From: Parabacteroides sp900760525
GTDB taxonomy: Bacteria > Bacteroidota > Bacteroidia > Bacteroidales > Tannerellaceae
Assembly: GCF_049860805.1 (NCBI RefSeq)
Contig: NZ_CP187555.1
Coordinates: 1,302,001 to 1,366,000, forward strand
DNA length: 64,000 bases
Direction of reading: 5' to 3'
This document shows, piece after piece, positions 44,066 to 53,051 of this stretch. Below the pieces are notes generated by a model. It made no database searches. It saw nothing but the letters and a program-made list of their open reading frames with translations, and was not told the origin of the DNA. Every line of letters begins with the position of its first letter. The first letter of the stretch is position 1. Both the position numbers and the translations under genes were made by a program.

Positions 44066-44719
44066 TTACCACGGAGTGATCGTCACGTTGCGGAACTGTA
44101 CTTCCTTGCCCTCGCTCTGCAAGCCGATGTAACCCTCTTTTACCTTGTTCGTCCCGGTGTTCTGGTAAACGCCGTTGATGTAAACCGTAATGACGCCGTC
44201 TTTTACGAAGATATTGGCTTCGTTCCATTCACCGGCAGGCTTCTCGCTGTCTTGATTCGCCTTTTGGATTTTCGGGAAAGAGGGGCGGGGTTCACCAGGC
44301 TTCCCTTGGTATTCAGCCAAGTCAGAACCTCCAAGCAGGACGAAATCGCCGGCATTGTCAAGCATCAGGTTACATTCGATACCGTTCGGGAACGGGTTCT
44401 TCGGGTCTTCGATCAGCAGGAAGATACCGCTGTTCGCTTTTTCCTTGCCGTTTGGCCAGCGGTATTCCACATGCAGTTTATAATCTCCGTATTTCTCTTT
44501 CGTGTACATATATCCGAATGGCTGTCCGGTGATATTGATGACGCCGTCTTTTACGGAATATACCTGTTCGGCAGGAACGGAATTCTTGTCGACAACGAAG
44601 TTCCAGCCCGAAAGATCTTTACCGTTGAACAACTTGGTTGTTTTCTGTGCACTCGCATCACTTCCGAAACACAAAAAGGCGGCAGCTACTACTGCCATAG
44701 ATAACATTCTTTTTTTCAT
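44066..44719 (-). CDS. DUF1080 exported glycan-binding or hydrolase-like protein
   Basis: 217 residues with a signal peptide (about 1-24, ending ASAQ). DUF1080 (3-keto-disaccharide hydrolase-like, jelly-roll) domain: LFNGKDLSGWNF at the N-terminus, YRWPNGKEKANSGIFL, NEANIFVKDGVITVYINGV and a closing GYIGLQSEG. Members act on or bind glycans; some cleave 3-keto-glycosides. It follows ettA on the same strand by 24 bases, although the functions look unrelated. Confidence 0.88.
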   Translation of the reverse strand: MKKRMLSMAVVAAAFLCFGSDASAQKTTKLFNGKDLSGWNFVVDKNSVPAEQVYSVKDGVINITGQPFGYMYTKEKYGDYKLHVEYRWPNGKEKANSGIFLLIEDPKNPFPNGIECNLMLDNAGDFVLLGGSDLAEYQGKPGEPRPSFPKIQKANQDSEKPAGEWNEANIFVKDGVITVYINGVYQNTGTNKVKEGYIGLQSEGKEVQFRNVTITPW

Positions 44720-44743
44720 GGTCTTACAAAATTATTTATATGA

Positions 44744-46432
44744 TTAATCAACAATAAGTTTACGATAACGGACACGTTTCGGTTCTATGTCTCCTAACTG
44801 CTTGCGTTTGTATTCTTCATACTCCGAATAGGAACCTTCGTAGAACACGACATTCGAATCCCCTTCGAATGAAAGGATATGTGTACAGATACGGTCGAGG
44901 AACCAACGGTCGTGGGAAACGACAACCGCACAACCGGCGAAGTTTTCCAATCCTTCTTCGAGTGCCCGGAGTGTGTTCACGTCGATATCGTTGGTTGGTT
45001 CGTCGAGTAGCAACACGTTTGCTTCCGCTTTCAGCGTGAGGGCCAGATGCAGACGGTTCCGTTCACCACCGGAGAGCACGCCGCAGAGTTTTTCCTGGTC
45101 GGCTCCCGCAAAATTGAATTTGGAAAGGTATGCGCGGGAGTTGACTTCCTTGCCACCTACACGGATAAACTCCTGTCCGCCGGAAACGACCTGATAAACG
45201 GTCTTTTTCGGATCGATATCTTTATGTGTCTGGTCTGCATAACCAACCTTTACTGTTTCGCCTACTTCGAAAGAGCCTTTGTCTATGCTTTCCATTCCCA
45301 TTATCATCTTGAACAGCGTAGTCTTACCCGCACCGTTCGGACCGATCACACCGACGATGCCGTTTGGCGGCAACATGAAGTTCAGGTCGTCGAACAGCAG
45401 TTTGTCACCGAATGCCTTTGCCACATGCTGTGCTTCGATCACCTTATTCCCCAGGCGAGGACCGTTCGGGATAAAGATTTCCAGTTTGGCTTCCCGTTCT
45501 TTCTGGTCTTCATTCAAAAGAGCTTCGTACGAATTCAGACGGGCCTTGCCTTTTGCCTGGCGGGCTTTCGGGGCCATATTGATCCATTCCAACTCGCGTT
45601 CCAATGTCTTGCGGCGTTTGCTAACCTGCTTTTCTTCCTGTGCCATACGTTTGGTCTTTTGATCCAGCCAGGAAGAGTAGTTGCCTTTCCAGGGAATACC
45701 TTCGCCACGGTCCAATTCCAGAATCCATCCGGCCACGTGGTCGAGGAAGTAACGGTCATGCGTGATACAGATAACCGTACCCGCATATTGCTGCAAATGC
45801 TGTTCCAACCAGTCGATCGACTCGGCATCAAGGTGGTTGGTCGGTTCGTCCAGCAACAAGACGTCCGGCTGTTGCAACAACAAACGGCAGAGAGCCACAC
45901 GACGGCGTTCGCCTCCCGACAACGTATCGACAACCTGGTCTTCAGGCGGACAGCGCAGGGCATCCATCGCCCGTTCCAAGCGGCTGTCGAGGTTCCATGC
46001 GTCGGTTGCATCTATCTTATCTTGCAATTCGGCCTGCCGGTTGATTAGTGCGTCCATCTTGTCCGGATCTTCGAGCACTTCGGGATCACCGAATTTTTCG
46101 TTTACTTCTTCATATTCCTTAAGGGTGTCCACGATATCTTGTACACCTTCCTGCACGATTTCCTTTACCGTCTTACCCGGTTCCAGTTTCGGATCCTGCT
46201 CCAGATACCCAACGGAATATCCGGGTGAGAAAACCACTTCTCCCTGGTATTCTTTTTCGACACCGGCAATAATTTTAAGCAATGTAGATTTACCGGAACC
46301 GTTCAAACCGATGATCCCGATCTTCGCTCCATAGAAAAAGGACAGGTAAATATTTTTCAATACTTGTTTTTGAGGCGGAAAGACTTTACTCACGCCTACC
46401 ATCGAGAAAATAATTTTCTTGTCGTCTGCCAT
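44744..46432 (-). CDS. ettA: ABC-F translation factor, energy-dependent translational throttle EttA
   Basis: 562 residues with two ABC domains and no membrane segments: Walker A GLNGSGKST and GPNGAGKTT, two signatures LSGGER, and Walker B LLLDEPTNHLD and LLLDEPTNDID. The linker between them contains the PtIM and arm features of EttA. The protein binds the ribosomal E site and couples the start of translation to the ATP/ADP state. Length and both catalytic glutamates match EttA. Confidence 0.94.
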   Translation of the reverse strand: MADDKKIIFSMVGVSKVFPPQKQVLKNIYLSFFYGAKIGIIGLNGSGKSTLLKIIAGVEKEYQGEVVFSPGYSVGYLEQDPKLEPGKTVKEIVQEGVQDIVDTLKEYEEVNEKFGDPEVLEDPDKMDALINRQAELQDKIDATDAWNLDSRLERAMDALRCPPEDQVVDTLSGGERRRVALCRLLLQQPDVLLLDEPTNHLDAESIDWLEQHLQQYAGTVICITHDRYFLDHVAGWILELDRGEGIPWKGNYSSWLDQKTKRMAQEEKQVSKRRKTLERELEWINMAPKARQAKGKARLNSYEALLNEDQKEREAKLEIFIPNGPRLGNKVIEAQHVAKAFGDKLLFDDLNFMLPPNGIVGVIGPNGAGKTTLFKMIMGMESIDKGSFEVGETVKVGYADQTHKDIDPKKTVYQVVSGGQEFIRVGGKEVNSRAYLSKFNFAGADQEKLCGVLSGGERNRLHLALTLKAEANVLLLDEPTNDIDVNTLRALEEGLENFAGCAVVVSHDRWFLDRICTHILSFEGDSNVVFYEGSYSEYEEYKRKQLGDIEPKRVRYRKLIVD

Positions 46433-46475
46433 GTTTTAATATATATGTATTTATATGATCATTATTGTTCGTGGA

Positions 46476-46483
46476 CAAACTTA
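46476..46483 (-). promoter_or_regulatory. -7 promoter box (minus strand TAAGTTTG)
   Basis: Plus-strand CAAACTTA, 43 bases ahead of the ettA start. Confidence 0.5.
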
Positions 46484-46669
46484 CATAAATATCTTCAAAG
46501 TTTATATATGTCGGATGAAAATAGCATGTATTTTTATCCTCCCTGTTCCTTATTTTTTAATTTATATCCACTTATTCCATAATACAATATATATACTTCT
46601 CCGGCAATGACTAACAACCATGTCCAACGCCAGCACCCGTCCATCAGATCGAATTACTTGTTCCTCCGA

Positions 46670-46945
46670 TCACTTGTCTTTGCAGGGCTGTCGTTTTTCC
46701 GATCTGGCAAACGTCCAGATACAGAATCCTTCAGATAGGGGATAGGCTATAAACCATGAGAAATTCAGCATCGTTACTAATGTATTTGTAATATTGCTAT
46801 CGCGGGAAAGTATGGCTGTTTGTAGTGGTATTTGGAACTGTTGATTGATTACGGTGAAAAGTCCCACGATAAAATAAAGTATCAGCATTACTATAAACAC
46901 AGTAAATGCGTTCACCACTTTTGTTCGATTATTATTGGGGTTCAT
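46670..46945 (-). CDS. Small membrane protein with two helices
   Basis: 91 residues. Hydrophobic segments at about 12-35 and 58-78 suggest two membrane helices joined by a polar loop, and the C-terminus is basic (RSEKRQPCKDK). It matches no family I recognise. It stands alone between ettA and the tRNA-Lys gene, 237 bases from ettA. It is kept as a gene because of its length and membrane pattern. Confidence 0.5.
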   Translation of the reverse strand: MNPNNNRTKVVNAFTVFIVMLILYFIVGLFTVINQQFQIPLQTAILSRDSNITNTLVTMLNFSWFIAYPLSEGFCIWTFARSEKRQPCKDK

Positions 46946-47087
46946 GTGAAATAAATTTGGTTATGTAATTGATGAAAACAACCATTAACCGTAAAGAGTT
47001 GCTTTTTTTAAAGAACACTGATTCTCAGTCATAATCCAGTCGGATGAATATTTTTCTTAATGAAAAGTAAATAAAATGCGCTCAATA

Positions 47088-47119
47088 TTTGCATGATAAA
47101 AATTAATCACATATCTTTG
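47088..47119 (+). promoter_or_regulatory. tRNA-Lys promoter (TTTG / TATCTTTG)
   Basis: -33 TTTG at 47088-47091 and -7 TATCTTTG at 47112-47119, with a 20-base spacer, the best consensus promoter in the window. The tRNA starts 30 bases downstream. Confidence 0.75.
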
Positions 47120-47149
47120 CACCCGCATTACAGAAGTAATGCACCGGAT

Positions 47150-47222
47150 GATTCGCTAGCTCAGCAGGTAGAGCACATCCCTTTTAAGGATGGGGTCCTG
47201 GGTTCGAACCCCAGGCGGATCA
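47150..47222 (+). tRNA. tRNA-Lys (anticodon TTT)
   Basis: Complete cloverleaf: acceptor GATTCGC/GCGGATC with one T-G pair and discriminator A, D arm GCTC/GAGC, anticodon arm CATCC-CTTTTAA-GGATG with anticodon TTT, variable GGGTC, and T arm CTGGG-TTCGAAC-CCCAG. CCA is not encoded. Its 3' end is the integration site of the genomic island. Confidence 0.98.
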
Positions 47223-47236
47223 CTGAAAACAAAAGA
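47210..47236. repeat. Left attachment site of the island (27-bp direct repeat)
   Basis: The 27 bases from 47210 (start CCCAGGCGGATCACTG) are identical to 61909-61935. The first 13 bases are the 3' end of the tRNA-Lys gene, so integration leaves the tRNA intact. Confidence 0.92.
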
Positions 47237-47246
47237 GAAATCAAGC

Positions 47247-47286
47247 AAATCCCTGATAATCAGATATTATCAGGGATTTCTTTTTT
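47247..47286 (+). terminator. Terminator after tRNA-Lys
   Basis: Perfect 14-bp stem AAATCCCTGATAAT/ATTATCAGGGATTT with a 5-base loop, followed by CTTTTTTC. A second copy occurs at 61946. Confidence 0.92.
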
Positions 47287-47336
47287 CTGGCAGGTAGCAG
47301 AAAATAGCCGTTTCAAGCATATTATCGGTGGATAAA

Positions 47337-47373
47337 TCGTGGGACTAAAATTTAGTTCTAAAAAGTCCCACGA
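47337..47373. repeat. Inverted repeat TCGTGGGACT/AGTCCCACGA at the left end
   Basis: Perfect 10-bp arms at 47337-47346 and 47364-47373, in a stretch of about 105 bases that is absent from the otherwise matching copy at the right end. It is a candidate binding site for integrase or an accessory factor. Confidence 0.5.
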
Positions 47374-47434
47374 ATTTGCATATTTCTCACTGATTCATAG
47401 TATTTTGCATAGACTTACTTTGGAAGAGAATACA

Positions 47435-47442
47435 TAGTTTTG
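47435..47442 (+). promoter_or_regulatory. -7 promoter box TAGTTTTG of the integrase
   Basis: TAnnTTTG match 22 bases ahead of the integrase start. The same box is conserved in the relic copy at about 62031. Confidence 0.55.
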
Positions 47443-47464
47443 TAACTTAAAAAACGATGTAAAA

Positions 47465-48685
47465 ATGGCTCGAAAATCATTTTCTGTTTTGTTCTTTATC
47501 AAAAAAGCCAAGTTATTAAAGAACGGAGAAGCACCTGTGTGCATGAGAATCACTGTAAACGGCTGTATGGCAGATATTTCTATCAAAAGAAGTTGTCCCG
47601 TAAACCTATGGAATCAGGCAAAAGAGAATTCAAAAGGAAAAGACCGTATGTCGGTGGAACTGAACCACTACTTAGAAATCACACGCTCACGCATACACCA
47701 AATTTATAGGGAACTGGAAACTTCCGACAAGGTTATCACCGTTGATCTTGTGAGAAAACTGTATTATGGTGTGGATGAAGAAAGCAAAACCCTTTTGCAA
47801 GTATTCAGAGAACACAACGAACAAAGTCGTAAGCTGATCGGCAAAGACTTTGTTAGTAAAACCGTTCAACGGTATGAAACCACTACCCGATATTTGGAGG
47901 AATTCATTAAGAAAGAATATCAGTTATCTGATATTGCCCTGAATAACTTGGAAGCCAACTTCATTTCTAAGTTCGATGCTTTCTTGAAGATTGAAAAAGG
48001 TTGTGCGCAGAACTCCGCTATCACCCGACTAAAGAATTTGAAGAAGATTATCCGCATTGCTCTGGAAAACGACTGGATAAAGAAAGATCCATTTGCTTAC
48101 TACCGCTTCAAACTGGAAGAAACTGATCCCGAATTTCTGACGATGGACGAGATTAAAATCATTCTCGCTAAAGAGTTCACAATTAAACGAGTAGAACAGG
48201 TACGTGACGTTTTTGTCTTTTGCATTTTTACTGGCTTGGCGTTCAGCGATGTGAAAGATTTATCACCCGAACACTTGGTAAAAGACAACAAAGGGGAACT
48301 TTGGATAAGGAAGAACCGCCAAAAGACAAAAATCATGTGTAACATTCCTGTGTTACCAGTGGCAGCTTCCATACTTGATAAATATAAGGATGTGGCAGAG
48401 TGTACCGGAAAACTTTTGCCTGTATTGTGTAATCAACGCATGAACAGTTATTTGAAGGAAATTGCCGATGTGTGCGGAATTCATAAAAATCTTAGCACTC
48501 ACGTTGCGCGCCATAGCTATGCCACAAGCATCTGCCTTGCAAATGGCGTGAGTATGGAGAATGTTGCTAAGATGTTAGGTCATGCAGATACAAGCGTAAC
48601 AAAACACTATGCAAGGGTATTGGATCAGAATATTTTCAAGGATATGCAAAAAGTAAATAGCAGCCTGTCGGAATTGGCTATATAA
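47465..48685 (+). CDS. Tyrosine recombinase (island integrase)
   Basis: 406 residues. Arm-binding-like N-terminus starting MARKSFSVLFFIKK, a SAM-like core-binding domain (about 105-205) and a catalytic domain with the box II histidine and arginine in THVARHSYAT, LGHADTSVTKHYARV holding the third histidine and nucleophile Tyr. Where the first catalytic Arg is expected (TGLAFSDV) there is Ala, as in many Bacteroidetes element integrases. It is adjacent to the tRNA-Lys attachment site, so it is the enzyme that inserts and excises the island. Confidence 0.93.
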   Translation: MARKSFSVLFFIKKAKLLKNGEAPVCMRITVNGCMADISIKRSCPVNLWNQAKENSKGKDRMSVELNHYLEITRSRIHQIYRELETSDKVITVDLVRKLYYGVDEESKTLLQVFREHNEQSRKLIGKDFVSKTVQRYETTTRYLEEFIKKEYQLSDIALNNLEANFISKFDAFLKIEKGCAQNSAITRLKNLKKIIRIALENDWIKKDPFAYYRFKLEETDPEFLTMDEIKIILAKEFTIKRVEQVRDVFVFCIFTGLAFSDVKDLSPEHLVKDNKGELWIRKNRQKTKIMCNIPVLPVAASILDKYKDVAECTGKLLPVLCNQRMNSYLKEIADVCGIHKNLSTHVARHSYATSICLANGVSMENVAKMLGHADTSVTKHYARVLDQNIFKDMQKVNSSLSELAI

Positions 48686-48782
48686 TAAAGATAGTAGCTA
48701 ATATTGAAAAAGGATTGGGAAGAATGAATTTCATTTTCTCAATCCTTTTCTTTTATAGTAAGTTTTCGGAGCTGCTGGCTGG

Positions 48783-49076
48783 CTATTCTTTCCAGCTTTC
48801 AAAGTAGTGCTTTTGGAGCAGTTTATCAATATCGCTTTGGCGATAGATGATTTTACCTTTTATCTGGATAAAGGGAATTAGACCTGTATCTCGCCACTCT
48901 TGCAGAGTTCGCAGACTGACATTTAGTTTCTTGGAAACTTCATTGTTAGAAAGAAAGTGTTCCCCGTTCAGATGGGGTTTGTAATGCTTGACAATAGATT
49001 CAATACCGTTCAGCATCGAATCGAGTGAAGAAATAAACTCTTTGACTTGTGGGGTATCTTTATTTATTAGTTCCAT
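48783..49076 (-). CDS. Excisionase-like helix-turn-helix protein
   Basis: 97 residues. A helical N-terminus is followed by a MerR/excisionase-like winged helix from about residue 45 (LSNNEVSKKLNVSLRTLQEW, then KIIYRQSDIDKLL). Proteins of this type sit next to Bacteroides element integrases and help excision or regulate it. It is convergent with the integrase, 97 bases away. Confidence 0.82.
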   Translation of the reverse strand: MELINKDTPQVKEFISSLDSMLNGIESIVKHYKPHLNGEHFLSNNEVSKKLNVSLRTLQEWRDTGLIPFIQIKGKIIYRQSDIDKLLQKHYFESWKE

Positions 49077-49129
49077 GATTGAAAGATTGTTTTATTGAAA
49101 TATTGATTTCAAAATTGCTATATAGCTAA

Positions 49130-49423
49130 TTAGTTGCGCAGATAGTCACCAAGTGATGAAATGTTAAGTACATCTTTTGCCGGATCATAATCTATATAGA
49201 GCCGTTTGGAGGCAGTGGCAATAAAATACCGGTTACCATCTTGCTGTATCTCATAAGTAGCGGGTGAAGCCTGTTTGGTAATTTCCGATACATATATAAT
49301 AGAAAGGAGATACTCTTTGTCGCTCCGATAAATGATAACCGTAGGATTCAAATTAATGCTTTCCCATGTACCGACAATAGAAAATAGATTGAAGGACGGG
49401 TAATCTTCTTTAATTCTTTTCAT
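49130..49423 (-). CDS. DUF3876 protein
   Basis: 97 residues from the ATG at 49423; an upstream in-frame extension overlapping the next gene is rejected. It matches the DUF3876 pattern common in Bacteroides mobile elements: FSIVGTWESINLNPTVIIYR, a central beta-rich part, and LYIDYDPAKDVLNIS near the end. Function is unknown. It overlaps the upstream HTH gene by 14 bases, so the two are probably one transcript. Confidence 0.8.
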   Translation of the reverse strand: MKRIKEDYPSFNLFSIVGTWESINLNPTVIIYRSDKEYLLSIIYVSEITKQASPATYEIQQDGNRYFIATASKRLYIDYDPAKDVLNISSLGDYLRN

Positions 49424-49724
49424 AAGGCACGATTTGTTTATTTGATTGATTCCGTATTTCACTATTGGAAATAATTTTTTCAATATCAGCAGATTTATAA
49501 TAAATCTTGCTACCAATTTGGGAATAAGCCAATCTTCCACTACTTCTGTAATACTGCAAAGTTCGCTTGCTAAAGCCTAACAACAGGCATACTTCCTGAC
49601 TATCCAGCCAGTTTTCGACTTTCTGCGTATGAGTGTTGCACAAACTCTCTATCCGTTTGGCGAACTCTGTGAACCGTTCGCAGACATACGAAAAGGTTCT
49701 CTTTTCAATAGTTACTACTTCCAT
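49410..49724 (-). CDS. Excisionase-like helix-turn-helix protein
   Basis: 104 residues from the ATG at 49724 (start MEVVTIEKRT). The winged-helix segment EVCLLLGFSKRTLQYYRSSG followed by KIYYKSADIEKI is the same architecture as the genes at 48.8 and 53.8 kb. It is probably a DNA-bending accessory factor of integration and excision. An earlier in-frame start at 49793 is possible but less typical. Confidence 0.8.
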   Translation of the reverse strand: MEVVTIEKRTFSYVCERFTEFAKRIESLCNTHTQKVENWLDSQEVCLLLGFSKRTLQYYRSSGRLAYSQIGSKIYYKSADIEKIISNSEIRNQSNKQIVPYEKN

Positions 49725-49947
49725 ACTTTCAATTTTAAATGGTTTATAAAACGTGTTGATCCTATTTTCATCGGCAAATAAAAGAAGAATCATGAGCCGT
49801 TTTCAAAACTGTCCGAAAGTGGCTAAGTAAGGTTCTTAATGACTTAATATGTACTTATCGTGGCAACATAATACAATGATTTATAGACCGAATACTCATT
49901 GATTTAGGCAGATCATATAGAAACAAAGAAAAATAAACTGATATTTC

Positions 49948-49978
49948 TTTGTCAATTCAAAAATAACGCTTATGTTTG
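49948..49978 (+). promoter_or_regulatory. TetR gene promoter (TTTG / TATGTTTG)
   Basis: -33 TTTG at 49948-49951 and -7 TATGTTTG at 49971-49978 with a 19-base spacer; the TetR start is 33 bases downstream. Confidence 0.65.
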
Positions 49979-50011
49979 CAATGACCAATAATAATAAAAT
50001 AGTCACACGGT

Positions 50012-50602
50012 ATGGCAAAAGCATTTGATGACAACGAAAGGAAGCTTATAAAGGATAAACTCAAAGAAGGAGCTTTGCTATTTATCCAACAACAAGGGGT
50101 ACGTAAAACTTCTGTAGATGAGCTTGTTAAATATGCTAATATTTCTAAAGGAGCATTTTATCTATTCTATACATCAAAAGAACTTCTTTTTTTTGATACA
50201 ATAATAGACTATCATAAGAAATTGGAAAAAGAATTTCTTAATGCCATAAATAAGCATACCGATAATATTACGGTTGATACATTGACAGATATTATATCTG
50301 ACTTGCTAATCAACAACAAGCCATACTTTGTATCTGTCTTTGTGAATAGTGACGTGGAATATCTAAGTAGAAAGCTCCCTCAAGAAGTACTTTCACAACA
50401 CGTAGATGATGATGTCATGCTGGCAAACGAAGTGCTGAAATTTATTCCAGAAAGTAAATCAATTGACACAAAGGTATTTGCAGGGGCTTTAAGAGCTGCA
50501 TTCTTGACTATTCTAAACGAGAAAACAATTGGAACAGATATTTACAATGAAGTTTTCAAGTTTATAGTTAGGGGAATAGTAAAGCAACTACTTAAAGACT
50601 AA
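50012..50602 (+). CDS. TetR-family transcriptional regulator
   Basis: 196 residues. The N-terminal HTH spans about residues 15-60 (VRKTSVDELVKYANISKGAF, then YFYTSKEEL-like YLFYTSKELL), typical of TetR. The C-terminal ligand-binding domain is divergent. An ABC exporter follows on the same strand, and a palindrome lies just ahead of it, so this is the likely drug- or metabolite-responsive repressor of the exporter. Confidence 0.88.
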   Translation: MAKAFDDNERKLIKDKLKEGALLFIQQQGVRKTSVDELVKYANISKGAFYLFYTSKELLFFDTIIDYHKKLEKEFLNAINKHTDNITVDTLTDIISDLLINNKPYFVSVFVNSDVEYLSRKLPQEVLSQHVDDDVMLANEVLKFIPESKSIDTKVFAGALRAAFLTILNEKTIGTDIYNEVFKFIVRGIVKQLLKD

Positions 50603-50689
50603 TCCAACACAATAAGATTATATAATATCAACTGACTATGTGCAAATATGCTACATGGCGATGCTCTGAATTCACAATATGACCATATA

Positions 50690-50702
50690 GACTAATTTAG
50701 TC
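50690..50702. promoter_or_regulatory. Palindrome GACTAATTTAGTC, candidate TetR operator
   Basis: Perfect 6+1+6 palindrome ending 23 bases ahead of the ABC ATPase start, nested in a wider TATGAC/GTCATA inverted repeat. Its position suits repression by the TetR protein encoded upstream. Confidence 0.4.
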
Positions 50703-50725
50703 ATAAAATATAAAAATTAAAAATT

Positions 50726-51574
50726 ATGATTACAGTAAAAAACTTATCGTTTAGTTATTCTCAACTACCATTTATTGAGAATATGAATTTTCAAGTAAGA
50801 AGCGGAGAAATATTTGGCTTTTTAGGACCTTCTGGAGCAGGAAAAAGCACTCTTCAAAAGATATTAATAGGTATGCTCCCTAAATATAAGGGGAGTGTTT
50901 CTATTAATAATAATGAAATTAGAAATAAGCCTGACCATTTCTATGAGAGTATTGGTGTCGATTTTGAATTTCCTAGTTTTTATGAGAAATTCACCGCATT
51001 GGAGAACTTAAAATTCTTTGGCTCTTTATATGACAGCAAGCTTATTCCTGCCGAACAATTATTAGAAATGGTCGGACTGTCACAACATGCCAACAAGAAA
51101 GTGGCAGGTTTTTCTAAAGGAATGAAATCCAGATTAAACTTTGCCCGGTCAATCATTCATCAGCCGAAAGTGCTATTTTTGGATGAGCCAACATCAGGTT
51201 TAGACCCCTCAAACTCCCAAGTGATGAAAAACATTATTCGTGAGCTTAAAAATAAAGGAGTGACAATCATTCTGACTACTCACAATATGCACGATGCAAC
51301 CGAACTTTGTGATCGTGTAGCATTTATTGTTGATGGCAACATTAAAGCTATGGACACTCCTCATAATCTTATCATGTCAAGGCGTTATAATGAAGTAACA
51401 TATTCATATTTGGAGAATCAAAAAGAATTAAATACTACACTCGCACTTGACAAAATAAGTACAGATAAAAAACTAGAATCTCTGATTCAAGCTAATGCCT
51501 TATTGTCAATACATAGCAATGAGCCAACATTAGATAATATATTCTCAGAAATAACAGGGAGGAAATTACTATGA
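50726..51574 (+). CDS. ABC exporter ATP-binding protein
   Basis: 282 residues. Walker A GPSGAGKST, a degenerate signature FSKGMKSR, Walker B LFLDEPTSGLDP and H-loop TTHNMHD, the layout of ABC-2-type drug exporters. About 60 C-terminal residues follow the nucleotide-binding domain. It overlaps the first permease gene by 4 bases. It works with the two membrane proteins that follow. Confidence 0.9.
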   Translation: MITVKNLSFSYSQLPFIENMNFQVRSGEIFGFLGPSGAGKSTLQKILIGMLPKYKGSVSINNNEIRNKPDHFYESIGVDFEFPSFYEKFTALENLKFFGSLYDSKLIPAEQLLEMVGLSQHANKKVAGFSKGMKSRLNFARSIIHQPKVLFLDEPTSGLDPSNSQVMKNIIRELKNKGVTIILTTHNMHDATELCDRVAFIVDGNIKAMDTPHNLIMSRRYNEVTYSYLENQKELNTTLALDKISTDKKLESLIQANALLSIHSNEPTLDNIFSEITGRKLL

Positions 51575-52233
51575 AACTTAAAGGTTTAATACTAGGCGAT
51601 ATTCGGCAACAATACAAATATGGTTTTTATGCCCTATATACGTTATTTACACTAGTGTATATTACAGTATTGCGCATTCTTCCTATGCCGTGGAAAGAAC
51701 TATGTACAACTACCCTTATATTTTCAGATCCCGTACTGATCGGATTAATATTTATGGGAGCAATAATATTATTCGAGAAAAGCGAAAAAGTAATGCAGGC
51801 ATTAGCTGTTTCGCCCATATCGATACACGCATACATTTTGTCAAAGGTAATTTCCATTGGACTAATTTCTTTGCTAAGTGGAGTTCTCATCGCATTGTTC
51901 TCAGGCATGGAACATTCTTACATACATCTTGCTGTTGGAATTATGTTAGGTTCAGCATTATTCACACTGGTTGGAATATCACTTTCCGCTTTCATTTCAA
52001 CCATGAATAACTTTATGCTGATTATGGTTCCCACTTTAATAATATCCGTAGCTCCCATATCTGTTTATACAATGGGCTATAAATCGGGAGTTATGCTATT
52101 ACATCCAAGTATAAGTCTGATAGAACTTATGTCTGGAAATATCAGTGTCATATCTCTAATGGCAATAAGCATTTGGTGCATTGCGATGTATATTTTTTCT
52201 TGTCTGTCAGTAAAAAAAATGATGACGATATAA
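51571..52233 (+). CDS. ABC-2 type exporter membrane protein 1
   Basis: 220 residues with about six hydrophobic segments and no ATPase motif. The pairing of one ATPase with two short permeases of about 220-230 residues resembles the fluoroquinolone-export ABC family (Rv2686c-Rv2688c type); the substrate here is unknown. The start overlaps the ATPase gene by 4 bases. Confidence 0.82.
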   Translation: MKLKGLILGDIRQQYKYGFYALYTLFTLVYITVLRILPMPWKELCTTTLIFSDPVLIGLIFMGAIILFEKSEKVMQALAVSPISIHAYILSKVISIGLISLLSGVLIALFSGMEHSYIHLAVGIMLGSALFTLVGISLSAFISTMNNFMLIMVPTLIISVAPISVYTMGYKSGVMLLHPSISLIELMSGNISVISLMAISIWCIAMYIFSCLSVKKMMTI

Positions 52234-52235
52234 TT

Positions 52236-52934
52236 ATGAATCAGAATATTATTTCTTTCAAAATGTTTATCAGAAACATATTCTCAGATGGTATGTTATC
52301 TGCAATAATATGTATTCCGCTAATATTAGCGGCAATATATAGGTTTGTTTTCCCCTTAATTGTACAGCATTATCCGATGCTAAAGGATTTCAGTCTATAT
52401 TATCCGATATTGGATTTATTCCTTGCAATTATGTGTCCTTACATGATTTGCTTCGCTTCGGCCTTAGTGGTATTAGATGAAACAGATATGAAAATCAACA
52501 GGTATATCACAATTACTCCACTTGGGAAGAAGGGGTATCTTATATCAAGATTGCTTATTCCTGTTTTATTTGCAGCTATTGTTTCTTTTGTGCTGCTTTC
52601 TTTTTGTTCTGTATCAGGTATGTCATTATGGACTACATTTATAATATCAATATTGGCTACAATACTAAGCGTTGTGGCTGCTATGATTATTTTGGCATAC
52701 GCGGGAAATAAAGTGGAAGGTATGGCACTTGCAAAAGTATCTGCTTTAGTTATGGTTGGACTAATTATACCTTTTGTTATTACAGATAGTATCCAATATG
52801 TATTTTCATTTATCCCTTCTTTTTGGGTAGCCAAGTTTCTAATAAGTAATAACTATTGGTTTATTCTACCAACGATCTTTCTTTCTGGCGGACTGATTTA
52901 CCTATTATATAATAGGTACAATGCAAAAATATAG
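52236..52934 (+). CDS. ABC-2 type exporter membrane protein 2
   Basis: 232 residues from ATG 52236, 2 bases after the first permease stop; a longer in-frame start inside the upstream gene is rejected. About six membrane helices are seen. The segment DETDMKINRYITITPLGKKG in a cytoplasmic loop recalls ABC-2 permeases. It forms the channel with the preceding subunit. Confidence 0.8.
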   Translation: MNQNIISFKMFIRNIFSDGMLSAIICIPLILAAIYRFVFPLIVQHYPMLKDFSLYYPILDLFLAIMCPYMICFASALVVLDETDMKINRYITITPLGKKGYLISRLLIPVLFAAIVSFVLLSFCSVSGMSLWTTFIISILATILSVVAAMIILAYAGNKVEGMALAKVSALVMVGLIIPFVITDSIQYVFSFIPSFWVAKFLISNNYWFILPTIFLSGGLIYLLYNRYNAKI

Positions 52935-53051
52935 TTTCTCCTAAAATTGATACTATTAATACCGAAGATATAAAAAGTATAGTACCTAAATAAGCATATT
53001 AAATTTATGATTATACGAATTAATATTATTCACTATCTAAAAATTATGCTT

